Shown: piece by piece, positions 7,690 to 15,564 of the stretch | Layout: every line of letters starts with the position of its first letter | Position numbering within the stretch: the first letter of the stretch is position 1 | Assembly (NCBI GenBank): GCA_030041495.1 | Contig: JASHNT010000002.1 | Location: 62,001-126,000 of the forward strand | DNA from: Bryobacteraceae bacterium | Lineage (GTDB): Bacteria > Acidobacteriota > Terriglobia > Bryobacterales > Bryobacteraceae | Reading direction: 5' to 3' | DNA: 64,000 nt | The notes under the pieces: generated by a model | Database searches by the model: none | What the model was told of the DNA's origin: nothing | The model's input: the letters and a program-made list of their open reading frames with translations, nothing else | Translations under genes and position numbers: made by a program

Positions 7690-9051
7690 TTATTGTCCAA
7701 AACCGGGCATTCCTGGGAGCTTGAATTTGCCCAGGCGCTTGCCCAGGAATCCGCCCGCCCCGGTGATGCTCTTCATCATCTTGCGCGTCTGGGCGTATTG
7801 CTTCAGCAGGTTGTTGACATCCTGCACGCTGGTGCCGCTCCCTTTGGCGATGCGGCGGCGGCGCGCGCCGTTGATGATCATGTGATTGGCGCGTTCCCTC
7901 GCGGTCATCGAATCCACAATCGCGACGATCTTGGTGATCTCGCTCTCTTCCACTTTCGCGTTCTTCAAATCCTTGAGCGGGCCGACTTGCGGCATCATCC
8001 CCAGAATCGATTCCAGCGACCCCAGCTTGCGCAACTGCTTCATCTGATCGCGGAAATCGGCAAGCGTGAATTCGTCCTCGATCAGCTTGCGCTGCATCTC
8101 CTCGGCCGACTTCTGGTCGATGCTTTGCTCGACCTTCTCTATCAGGCTGAGCATGTCGCCCATGCCCAGGATGCGCTGCGCCACGCGGTCGGGATGGAAG
8201 GCTTCGAGGGCGTCCGGCTTCTCGCCCATTCCGACAAACTTGAGCGGCTGGCCCGTGACCGAGCGGATCGACAGCGCCGCGCCGCCGCGCGCATCGCCAT
8301 CCATCTTGGTGAGAATCGCGCCGGTGATGCCAAGCCGCTTATGGAACTCGTCGGCGGATTTCACCGCGTCCTGGCCGGTCATGGCGTCGGCGACGAAGAG
8401 AATCTCGGTCGGGTTGAGCAGCTCCTTGAGCGAGCTGAGCTCGGTCATCAGCTCGTCATCGATGTGCAGTCGCCCGGCGGTATCGACCAGCAGAATGTCG
8501 CGCCCGGTCTGCACCGCTTCTTTACGCGCGGAGCGGGCCAGATCCAGCGGCTTGGCTTCCTCAGGCGTGCCTTCATAAATCGGCAGCTTCAAATCCTTCG
8601 CAAGAATGCTCAACTGCTTTCGCGCCGCCGGCCGGTAGACGTCGACCGACACCATGATCGGCGCGTGCTTTTCTTTGGCCAGATACCGCGCGAGCTTTGC
8701 GGTCGACGTGGTCTTGCCGGAGCCTTGCAAGCCGACGATCAGGAACACGCTGGGAGGCTCGGTTGCCGTGCGCAGGCGCGCCTGATGCTGGCCCAGCATC
8801 TTGACCATTTCGTCGCGGACGATTTTGATCACCTGCTGGGTGGGCGAAAGCGCGGTGAGCACTTCCTGCCCCATGGCCTTTTCTTTGACCGCTTCAATGA
8901 ACTGCTTGACGACGCGGAAATGCACGTCGGCCTCGAGCAGCGCCACGCGGATCTCGCGCAGCGCGGCCTCCATATTGGCCTCGCTGAGTTTTCCTTCCCC
9001 GCGGAGGTTTTTGAAGACTCGCTGGAGTTTGTCGCTTAAGGTGTCAAACAT
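7690..9051 (-). CDS. ffh: Signal recognition particle GTPase Ffh
   Basis: A 453-residue SRP54 homologue that, with 4.5S RNA, targets nascent membrane proteins to FtsY and the translocon. The N domain spans about residues 1-85. The G domain has the P-loop GLQGSGKTTSTAKLA (G1), DVYRPAA, DTAGR (G3) and TKMDGD (G4). The Met-rich M domain fills the C-terminus and ends in the flexible KFKLPGMPGFGQ. Length is normal. The gene precedes rpsP on the same strand, a common bacterial order. Confidence 0.98.
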   Translation of the reverse strand: MFDTLSDKLQRVFKNLRGEGKLSEANMEAALREIRVALLEADVHFRVVKQFIEAVKEKAMGQEVLTALSPTQQVIKIVRDEMVKMLGQHQARLRTATEPPSVFLIVGLQGSGKTTSTAKLARYLAKEKHAPIMVSVDVYRPAARKQLSILAKDLKLPIYEGTPEEAKPLDLARSARKEAVQTGRDILLVDTAGRLHIDDELMTELSSLKELLNPTEILFVADAMTGQDAVKSADEFHKRLGITGAILTKMDGDARGGAALSIRSVTGQPLKFVGMGEKPDALEAFHPDRVAQRILGMGDMLSLIEKVEQSIDQKSAEEMQRKLIEDEFTLADFRDQMKQLRKLGSLESILGMMPQVGPLKDLKNAKVEESEITKIVAIVDSMTARERANHMIINGARRRRIAKGSGTSVQDVNNLLKQYAQTRKMMKSITGAGGFLGKRLGKFKLPGMPGFGQ

Positions 9052-9104
9052 GTTGGGACTTGGGAAGCAGGTGCAGCTTCATTCTAGCGCACGGGCTCAG
9101 GCGC

Positions 9105-10040
9105 TCAACGTTGCGGGATATCTGAAACTTCCACAGCAACACCCTCGTAACCGAGGTCGGCTAGTAGCATCTCGATGCCTTTTTGAGCAGATTCCCGATC
9201 GGCGGTTGGTCCCTGCGTGATCTTTACTACAGGTAGCTTTTGTCCGTTGGGCGATTTCAAGTCCAAGTAGGGTGTGATCCCGAATCTGCCGGCCCTGAAC
9301 TCGGGCTTGGGCCGGCCTTGCTTCCGTCTGGCGATAAGTCGGAACTCCTGCTCCTCCTTAAAACCGGGATGTTTAAACGCGGTGCACTCCGTCACAAGAA
9401 GCGAGACTAAGTTGATCTGGCAGTACTGATCTATCCTCTTTTGCAAGGTCGGCCACTTGCTGACAGCGCGCTCGCGCACCCTCCAGTGTCCGTTGATTTC
9501 GGTCGCCAGTATCTGTTTATGGACCTTCGGGTCGTAGGTCACGGGCAGCACTCTCGCAACCACAATCTCACGGAACTGGTGTCTCAGCTTCTCATATTCG
9601 AAGCCAGTCGAGAAACCCTCCCCACGATCCCCGTAGATCATCCATTGGCTGAGGCGGTTTCCGCCATCGGAAGAAAAAGAGACGATGTACGGCTCGGAAT
9701 CGGGATCCCCAAGCCAAGTTTCCAGAAGTTCCATCACAAGGCACAAAAAGGAGTCCTTGCGTCCGACCACGGACAGAAGTTTGCGCACTAGTCTGATTCC
9801 GTAACGGAACTCGGTTCTGTCGCTCAAGAACTGCGCATGGGTCGCCCAGAGAGACTTCGACGTCAGGATCTTCCTTATCGCCTCGGCGCTCGTGTAGTGG
9901 AATAACGTGGGTAACGGGCCGTCGGGCTCTAGCCCTCGGCTCTTTAGCTTGAGCCGAGTACAGCGCGTATCGATCTTGGCGAGCTCCGCGTCGAGGCCCC
10001 TCTTGATATCTGGCGTAAGGCCGTAATCAGATTCGTCCAT
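9105..10040 (-). CDS. DUF2971 family protein
   Basis: A 311-residue cytoplasmic protein with the DUF2971 pattern: LFHYTSAEAIRKILTSKSLWATH near residue 46, SDRTEFRYG, then VSFSSDGGNRLSQWMIYGD and a GEGFSTGF block near the middle, and EEQEFRLIARRK toward the end. The biochemical role is not established; members often occur in accessory and defence-associated regions. It is 5 bases upstream-adjacent to vapC on the same strand, which suggests an accessory gene block inserted between ffh and fmdB. Confidence 0.8.
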   Translation of the reverse strand: MDESDYGLTPDIKRGLDAELAKIDTRCTRLKLKSRGLEPDGPLPTLFHYTSAEAIRKILTSKSLWATHAQFLSDRTEFRYGIRLVRKLLSVVGRKDSFLCLVMELLETWLGDPDSEPYIVSFSSDGGNRLSQWMIYGDRGEGFSTGFEYEKLRHQFREIVVARVLPVTYDPKVHKQILATEINGHWRVRERAVSKWPTLQKRIDQYCQINLVSLLVTECTAFKHPGFKEEQEFRLIARRKQGRPKPEFRAGRFGITPYLDLKSPNGQKLPVVKITQGPTADRESAQKGIEMLLADLGYEGVAVEVSDIPQR

Positions 10041-10045
10041 ACTCT

Positions 10046-10453
10046 CTAAATTCCCGGCGTCACAAGCGCCAGGTTCCCGATTCCGGAGAAGCCGCTATCC
10101 CGGCTGACCAGCGTCGCGCCCAACGCGAGTGCCGTGGCTGCGATCCATAGATCGTTCTCGTCCAGCGCAAGGCCGCCCTGGTAGCGAGCCAGCTTCACGG
10201 CCGCGTAGAAGTCCGCAGCTTGCGGGGGAACTGGTTCGCAATGGAAGAGCGCCAGAAACCGTCCTGCGGTCTGCTCTAGCTCGGTCCGCCGCCGCCCGAA
10301 GGGTAGTCTCGACACCCCGAATAGGATCTCCCCACGCACGATCGGGCAAATAACCAGCCGATCTCCTTGATTCAGTCCCGCGATCCAGTTCTCTACCTTG
10401 GCATCCGACCTCATCAGGCCGCTGACGATGTTGGTGTCGAGAAGGTGAGTCAA
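10046..10453 (-). CDS. vapC: VapC-type PIN-domain ribonuclease toxin
   Basis: A 135-residue type II toxin expected to cleave RNA (in many VapCs tRNA) when released from its antitoxin. The acidic PIN residues are visible: D6 in LLDTNIVSGL, E42 in VRGEILFG, D101 in ENDLWIAATALALG and D119 in VSRDSGF. Its start lies 6 bases after the vapB stop, the normal antitoxin-toxin order. All key residues are intact. Confidence 0.92.
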   Translation of the reverse strand: MTHLLDTNIVSGLMRSDAKVENWIAGLNQGDRLVICPIVRGEILFGVSRLPFGRRRTELEQTAGRFLALFHCEPVPPQAADFYAAVKLARYQGGLALDENDLWIAATALALGATLVSRDSGFSGIGNLALVTPGI

Positions 10454-10459
10454 TTCAGG

Positions 10460-10708
10460 TTAGGGCTGGAGAGGGGACGTGTCTGCCACCGGCAGCCTCG
10501 CGGCGGCAATAGCAGCATCCAGATCGTCCACCGCCGCTGCGCTCGGATGCTCCATTCTGCGAACGACGTCGAGCAGGTCCGCCGGAGTCTCCGGCACTTT
10601 AACGAGAGTTTCCAAACGTTCGATCGCCAATTGCTGGACGCTCTTGTGGGAAGCAGCGGCAATAGACTCAAGATTCCGCGCCAATTCGTCAGGAATCTGG
10701 ATGGTCAT
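10460..10708 (-). CDS. vapB: VapB-like antitoxin
   Basis: An 82-residue protein with an N-terminal ribbon-helix-helix-like segment (MTIQIPDELARNLESIA.. SVQQLAIERLETLV) and an acidic, flexible C-terminus suited to occlude a PIN toxin. It immediately precedes vapC and is expected to autoregulate the pair. Assigned mainly by fold pattern and position. Confidence 0.8.
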   Translation of the reverse strand: MTIQIPDELARNLESIAAASHKSVQQLAIERLETLVKVPETPADLLDVVRRMEHPSAAAVDDLDAAIAAARLPVADTSPLQP

Positions 10709-10767
10709 CGACTACATTGTGACAGCTTTCGTGGGGCCCGCGTGACCAGGGAGTTCCACCACGCGGT

Positions 10768-10966
10768 TCATCCAACCTCGACCAGGTCGAACCTCGACGG
10801 CTTCGGGATCTCATCCCCGTCCCGGCGCATCGCCGCGAGGTGCATCTCGATGGCCTTCGTCATGCGCCGCTTGGTTTGTTCAAGGGTCTTGCCAGTCGCT
10901 ATGCAGCCGGGCAGGTCCGGGGCGTACGCGCTGTAGCCAGTTTAGGAGCTCTCGTAAAATGACCAA
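10768..10966 (-). pseudogene. Broken hicB-like copy
   Basis: Translation gives YAPDLPGCIATGKTLEQTK and KRRMTKAIEMHLAAMRRDGD, nearly identical to the intact orphan hicB at 11550-11759. Near the 5' end, at about 10945, the spacing between the matching ATT.. and GGCTAC segments is one base longer than in the intact copy. This shifts the frame, and no start codon is in frame. It is a duplicated, frameshifted HicB fragment in the same orientation as the intact copy, on the other side of hicBA. Confidence 0.8.
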
Positions 10967-11003
10967 ATCTTGTGCACCCTTTCTCTTGGCGTACCCTAAG
11001 AGC

Positions 11004-11219
11004 ATGGAACTGATCTTCGAAGTCCGCGAGGCCGAGGAAGGAGGGTACTACGCTCGGGCGCTTGGCCAGCCCATCTTCACCGAAGGGGACACCTGGGACC
11101 AACTCCGGGCGAACGTCCTAGAGGCCGTCTCGCTCCACTTCGAGGAAGCTGCCGTTCGCCCGCGCATCGTGCAGCTCCACTACGTGAAGGACGAACTGAT
11201 TCCCATCGAAGCCGCATGA
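11004..11219 (+). CDS. hicB: HicB-like antitoxin
   Basis: A 71-residue protein with a partial RNase H-like HicB fold: MELIFEVREAEEGGYYARAL, then a helix TWDQLRANVLEAVSLHF. It lacks a DNA-binding C-terminal domain. Its stop overlaps the hicA start (ATGA at 11216-11219), so it is co-translated with the toxin. The antitoxin-first order is the reverse of the classical hicAB. The frame opens upstream to 10959, but ATG 11004 gives the expected N-terminus. Confidence 0.8.
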   Translation: MELIFEVREAEEGGYYARALGQPIFTEGDTWDQLRANVLEAVSLHFEEAAVRPRIVQLHYVKDELIPIEAA

Positions 11220-11452
11220 GGCTCCCGCGGGGCGTGTCCGGGGAGCGGCTCGTCCGCGCTTTAGACCGGTTCGGATACAGTGTCGTTCGCCAAAAAGGAA
11301 GCCACGTCAGGTTGCGCTACGAAGGCCCACCTGCGCACTCCGTCACCGTCCCGATGCATGATCCCTTGAAGGTCGGAACATTGCACGGAATCATCGCGGA
11401 AGTAGCGGCGACTCGCTCGATTACGGTAAAGTCGATTCTCGAAATCCTCTAA
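11216..11452 (+). CDS. hicA: HicA-type mRNA interferase toxin
   Basis: A 78-residue double-stranded-RNA-binding-fold toxin expected to cleave mRNA. The signature is present: SGERLVRALDRFGYSVVRQ then KGSHVRLRYEG with the catalytic His in GSH, followed by VTVPMHDPLKVGTLHGIIAE. It overlaps hicB by four bases. It appears intact and complete. Confidence 0.92.
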   Translation: MRLPRGVSGERLVRALDRFGYSVVRQKGSHVRLRYEGPPAHSVTVPMHDPLKVGTLHGIIAEVAATRSITVKSILEIL

Positions 11453-11549
11453 CGTGAGTTTGCCCACGATCCTCGAGTCTCTGCTTTAACGGCAGCGACC
11501 GACCGGCTCGCCTCCGGCGTTGGTCCAGTTCCAGGTTGGCGCTGGCACG

Positions 11550-11759
11550 CTAAGCGACCTCGACCAAATCGAATCTCGACGGCTTCGGGATCTCATCCCC
11601 ATCCTGACGCATCGCAGCGATGTGCATCTCGATTGCCTTGGTCATCCGCCGCTTGGTTCGTTCCAACGTCCTGCCGGTGGCCGCGCAGCCCGGGAGGTCA
11701 GGGGCGTAGGCTCCGTAGCCCGTGCTGGATCTTTCATAAATGATCAGGTACTTGCTCAT
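11550..11759 (-). CDS. Orphan HicB-family protein
   Basis: A 69-residue HicB-like protein, MSKYLIIYERSSTGYGAYAP then LPGCAATGRTLERTKRR, ending IPKPSRFDLVEV. The frame opens to 11816, but ATG 11759 gives the family start. No hicA accompanies it. It is convergent with hicBA and is the intact version of the broken copy at 10768-10966. It may act as a stand-alone antitoxin or be a relic. Confidence 0.75.
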   Translation of the reverse strand: MSKYLIIYERSSTGYGAYAPDLPGCAATGRTLERTKRRMTKAIEMHIAAMRQDGDEIPKPSRFDLVEVA

Positions 11760-11886
11760 GGCAGGCCCGCCTGTTTCAGTATGGAGGGTCCTGCGAGGGC
11801 AAATCATCGGACTCATTGTGCGCGTGCCGCCAGAACCTTCTCACGGCAGTTGACCGGCGCACGCTCAAGATCAACACTAGAAAGGT

Positions 11887-12108
11887 ATGCCGATCTTCGA
11901 GTACCGCTGTCTGGACTGTGGAAAAAGATTTGAGAAGCTGGTGCTGAAGCCGGCCACTGAAAAGGTCGCTTGCCCCAAATGCGGCAAGCGCAAGCTGGAG
12001 CAGTTGATCTCTTCGTTCCTCGCGCCGGTGGAGGGCAGGCACAAGCCCAAGCCGGTGCCGCATCCGGAATATCCGGACGGCTACCTCGGCAAGCACGACG
12101 ACGACTGA
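11887..12108 (+). CDS. FmdB-type zinc-ribbon protein
   Basis: A 73-residue protein beginning MPIFEYRCLDCGKRFEKL, the classic FmdB putative regulatory zinc ribbon, with a second pair CPKCGKRKLEQL. The C-terminus is basic then acidic (YLGKHDDD). Such proteins are small, cytoplasmic and of uncertain role. It stands alone. Confidence 0.85.
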   Translation: MPIFEYRCLDCGKRFEKLVLKPATEKVACPKCGKRKLEQLISSFLAPVEGRHKPKPVPHPEYPDGYLGKHDDD

Positions 12109-12198
12109 AGCCGCGAGTCTATTTCTCCAACCCGCTCCGCCACTTCCCATTCCCCTCGACCTCGCGCCCGGCGCTCGCCCGTCATCCTGGTCGCGTAG

Positions 12199-12428
12199 TT
12201 ACTTCCTGGCCAGGAAGCGTTGCACAGTGCGGTCCACAAGGCCGTAATCAATTAACTGGACTTTTGTGCGGGATAAGCGCGTATCGCCCGGCGGAAGACC
12301 TTGGGATCGATCCTGAAAACATCCGGAGGGTGATTGCCGTCGCGGATCTTCAGTGACTCATCTTCCGTCTGGATTGGCTTCAGCGCCTCATAAGCCTTCG
12401 TCCAATCCTCCCGGAAGGCGGTCGATTA
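12199..12428 (-). pseudogene. C-terminal fragment of a decayed gene
   Basis: Reading the minus strand gives a coding-like run with EDWTKAYEALKPIQTEDES and RIDPKVFRRAIRAYP. Near 12255 one base appears to be missing, after which another frame continues LIDYGLVDRTVQRFLARK to a stop at 12199. No start codon or upstream domain is found, so this is the tail of a lost gene whose family I do not recognise. A 16-base perfect palindrome CTTCCTGGCCAGGAAG lies at 12202-12217. The rest of 12109-12522 holds nothing else I can support. Confidence 0.4.
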
Positions 12429-12522
12429 ATTGGCGGCCGGTACGCGCGATGAACAGTCGCAGCCCCGGCCGCCGCAACGAATGCGTTCGCACTGCGCTCC
12501 TACGGCCGTAGTGTGTCCTTGC

Positions 12523-13494
12523 TTACTTGGTTGCCGCCAGCAGTTCCAGCATCGCCGACGAAACTGCCTCCGGTTTTTCGCGCGGCAGGAAATGGCCGCA
12601 ACCTGGAATCACCCGGCGGTCGACCAGATTCGGGAACAAATTCTTTTCTCCCGGAGCTTGTGCTGCCGGGCGCGCGATGCCGTCGTCGGCTCCGTACATC
12701 GTGATGCACGGGACCTCAATCTTGGGCCGTTGCGCAAGCTGCTGCTCGACGGCTTTAAAACGTTCTTCCCCTGCCGCGTTTCCGATGCGATGGCGATAGG
12801 AGTGAATCACGACATCCACGAAATCGGGATTGTCGAAAGAAGCCGCGGTGCGGTCGTAAGTTTCGTCGGTGAAGTGCCAGGTCGGAGACCAGAGCTGCCA
12901 CAGCAACTTGCACAGCCCCTTGCGATTCGCCTCCAGAGTCGCCCGTCCGGATTCGGTGTTGAAGAACCACTGATACCAGATATTGTGCGCGGCCTCTGGC
13001 GAAGTGGCTCGCTGCGGCGCGAGAACGTTCTGGATGGAGTAACCGTGAACGAAAACGGCGGCGCGAACGCGCTCCGGATGCAGCGCGGCTGCAATATTGG
13101 CCGCGCGATTGCCCCAGTCGAATCCGCTGACGGCGAAGCGAGGAAGCGTGAGGGCGTCCGCGAAATCGACCAGGTCCTGAGCAATTGCCGCTTGCTCCGC
13201 CATGCGCGGAGCCGCGGCGTCAAGGAAGCGCGTCGGCCCATAGCCGCGCAGATACGGCACCAGCACGCGGTAGCCGGCTTTGGCGAGCGGCGGAGCGACA
13301 TCCTCGAAGGCGTGCGCATCGTCGGGGAAGCCGTGCAGCAGCACGATGGGGAAGCCGGTGGGCGAGCCCGATTCTTCGTAGCCAATTTCCAAGATAGGAG
13401 TGCGGACAGTTTTCATGGCGGTTTGCGCAGCTAGGGAACTCGCGAGAGCGGCGGCGGAAGCGCTTCGCAGAAAGCCGCGGCGCGTAATCGGCAT
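12523..13494 (-). CDS. Tat-exported alpha/beta hydrolase (epoxide hydrolase/dehalogenase-like)
   Basis: A 323-residue hydrolase with a twin-arginine signal, ITRRGFLRSASAAALASS. The alpha/beta core shows the oxyanion HGFPDD, an Asp nucleophile elbow SGFDWGNRAA (Asp rather than Ser, as in epoxide hydrolases and haloalkane dehalogenases), a cap region rich in Trp/Phe, and the C-terminal catalytic His in GCGHFLPREKPE. It probably acts outside the cytoplasm on an epoxide or ester-like substrate; the exact substrate is unknown. It is divergent from the GH127 gene. Confidence 0.85.
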   Translation of the reverse strand: MPITRRGFLRSASAAALASSLAAQTAMKTVRTPILEIGYEESGSPTGFPIVLLHGFPDDAHAFEDVAPPLAKAGYRVLVPYLRGYGPTRFLDAAAPRMAEQAAIAQDLVDFADALTLPRFAVSGFDWGNRAANIAAALHPERVRAAVFVHGYSIQNVLAPQRATSPEAAHNIWYQWFFNTESGRATLEANRKGLCKLLWQLWSPTWHFTDETYDRTAASFDNPDFVDVVIHSYRHRIGNAAGEERFKAVEQQLAQRPKIEVPCITMYGADDGIARPAAQAPGEKNLFPNLVDRRVIPGCGHFLPREKPEAVSSAMLELLAATK

Positions 13495-13541
13495 CAGTTC
13501 GGATGATACACCCGATGCCCAAAAAACGGTGACATACTGTT

Positions 13542-13576
13542 AGGCGCACAGGGCCGCCAAGCTCCGTTGTGCGCCT
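13542..13576. repeat. Dispersed hairpin repeat, single copy
   Basis: An inverted repeat AGGCGCACA ... TGTGCGCCT (13542-13550 and 13568-13576) lies just upstream of the GH127 gene. The same arms GGCGCACA/TGTGCGCC recur in the tandem array at 29939-30106, so this is a family of small dispersed REP-like hairpins. Confidence 0.7.
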
Positions 13577-13593
13577 GATTTGAAAGGAACGCC

Positions 13594-15555
13594 ATGAGGA
13601 GACGACACTTCACCGCACTGATCGCAGGATCTCCCGTTCTTCTTGCTCAGCAAACAACGGCGCCCGCTCCGACGGTCCCCGCTCCGCAAGGCCGCGGCCG
13701 CCCTCCGGAGACGGGCGCGTTCGACGCTCCGCTCGAATTCTCTCGGAAAGATATCGCCCTCAAAGCCGAGCCGTTCCCGATGACGCAAGTCCGCCTGCTC
13801 CCCGGTCCGTTCCATGACGCGCAGGATTGGAACCGCGGGTTCATGTCGCGTCTGCCGGTCGACAAACTGGTCTACAATTTCCGCGCCAACGCCGGATTGC
13901 CGGGAGCTCCGGAGCAACCGTTCGGTGGATGGGAGCAGCCCGCCAACGGCCAGCGCTCCAGCGAATTGCGCGGCCACTTCACCGGCCATTTTCTATCCGC
14001 CAGTGCGCAATTGTACGCCTCCACCGGCGACAATGACGCGAAGGCCAAGGGAGACGAGATCGTCGGCGAGTTGGCGAAGTGCCAGCAAGCGCTCGGCGGA
14101 AAATATTTGAGCGCGTTCCCTACTGAATTTTGGGATCGGCTGGACGCACGCAAAAATGTGTGGGCCCCCTTCTACACGATTCACAAAATTATGGCCGGCA
14201 TGTTTGACATGTACCGGCTCGCGGGAAACAGCCAAGCGTTGCAGGTGCTGGAAGGCATGGCCGCGTGGGCCGATGAGTGGACCGCGCCCAAGACTGAAGA
14301 GCACATGCAGCAGATTCTCCAGACCGAGTACGGCGGCATGAATGAAGTTCTCTACAACCTGGCCGCAGCCACCAACAACGATCATTGGGCCACGGTCGGC
14401 GACCGCTTCACGAAAAAAGTCTTCTTCAATCCACTGGCCGCGCGCCGGGATGAGCTGCGCGGCCTGCACGTGAACACGCACATTCCGCAAGTGACCGGCG
14501 CGGCGCGCCGGTATGAGATTTCGGGCGACATGCGCTTCCACGACGTTGCCGATTATTTCTTCTATGAAGTGAGCACCGCGCGATCCTACGTGACCAACGG
14601 AACCAGCAATGGCGAGTCCTGGCAAGTGGGGCCGCGCAGGCTCGCCGCGGAGCTGAAGCTGTCTTCAAATACAGCCGAGTGTTGCTGCGCCTACAACATG
14701 CTGAAGCTTTCGCGGCATTTGTATTCCTGGAATCCCTCGCCGCTGCTGGCGGATTATTATGAGCGCACGCTGTTCAATCATCGCCTGGGCACGATTCATC
14801 CGCAGACCGGGCACACGCAGTATTACCTGTCGCTGACGCCCGGCGCGTGGCGCACCTATTGCGATGACGATCATTGCTTCTGGTGTTGCACCGGAACGGG
14901 CGTCGAAGAATATTCGAAATTGAACGACAGCATTTATTGGCGCGACGCCGCGGGGCTGTTCGTGAATCAGTTCATCCCGTCGGAGTTGAATTGGGCCGAG
15001 CGCGGATTCCGTCTGAGGCAGGAAACGAAATTCCCTTCAGAAGAAGCCACGCGTTTCACCATCAATGTCGACAAGCCGGTGGAACTTGCCGTGCGCCTGC
15101 GCATCCCTTCCTGGATGGCGCAAGGGCCCACCGTCAAGCTGAACGGCAAAACCCTGGAGGCGACGGCGTCGCCGGGCAGCTACCTGACGATCAACCGAAC
15201 CTGGAAAAACGGCGACAAACTCGAAATGGAGTTGCCCATGCATTTGCATTCCGAAGCCATGCCGGACGATCCGCATACGCAGGCCTTCTTGTTCGGGCCT
15301 CTGGTGTTGGGGGGCGATCTCGGCTCGGACGGAGTGACCGAAACCGACTCGATCCGCGCCATGGGCCCGGCGCTGCGGCAGGCTCCGGCGCTGGAGATCC
15401 CCAGTTTCCGGGGCGCGGCAGAGTTGAGCTCCTGGATCCAACCCGCAGCAGCGCCGCTTACGTTCCGTACCGCCCGCCAATCGAAAGATGTGACGCTGGT
15501 CCCGTTCAACACGCTCATCGGCAGGCGCTACTCAATCTACTGGCAAGTCTCGTAA
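13594..15555 (+). CDS. Glycoside hydrolase family 127 (beta-L-arabinofuranosidase, DUF1680)
   Basis: A 653-residue exported enzyme expected to release beta-L-arabinofuranose from plant cell-wall or glycoprotein glycans. MRRRHFTALIAGSPVLLAQQ is a signal. The (alpha/alpha)6 barrel occupies about residues 60-430 and the beta domains the rest. The zinc/catalytic cysteine region typical of GH127 is present: SNTAECCCAYNMLKL, and about 60 residues later FWCCTGTGVEEYSKL with the vicinal Cys-Cys. AAAGGAA lies before ATG 13594. A glycosyltransferase follows 10 bases later on the same strand. Confidence 0.9.
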   Translation: MRRRHFTALIAGSPVLLAQQTTAPAPTVPAPQGRGRPPETGAFDAPLEFSRKDIALKAEPFPMTQVRLLPGPFHDAQDWNRGFMSRLPVDKLVYNFRANAGLPGAPEQPFGGWEQPANGQRSSELRGHFTGHFLSASAQLYASTGDNDAKAKGDEIVGELAKCQQALGGKYLSAFPTEFWDRLDARKNVWAPFYTIHKIMAGMFDMYRLAGNSQALQVLEGMAAWADEWTAPKTEEHMQQILQTEYGGMNEVLYNLAAATNNDHWATVGDRFTKKVFFNPLAARRDELRGLHVNTHIPQVTGAARRYEISGDMRFHDVADYFFYEVSTARSYVTNGTSNGESWQVGPRRLAAELKLSSNTAECCCAYNMLKLSRHLYSWNPSPLLADYYERTLFNHRLGTIHPQTGHTQYYLSLTPGAWRTYCDDDHCFWCCTGTGVEEYSKLNDSIYWRDAAGLFVNQFIPSELNWAERGFRLRQETKFPSEEATRFTINVDKPVELAVRLRIPSWMAQGPTVKLNGKTLEATASPGSYLTINRTWKNGDKLEMELPMHLHSEAMPDDPHTQAFLFGPLVLGGDLGSDGVTETDSIRAMGPALRQAPALEIPSFRGAAELSSWIQPAAAPLTFRTARQSKDVTLVPFNTLIGRRYSIYWQVS

Positions 15556-15564
15556 GATTGAAGT

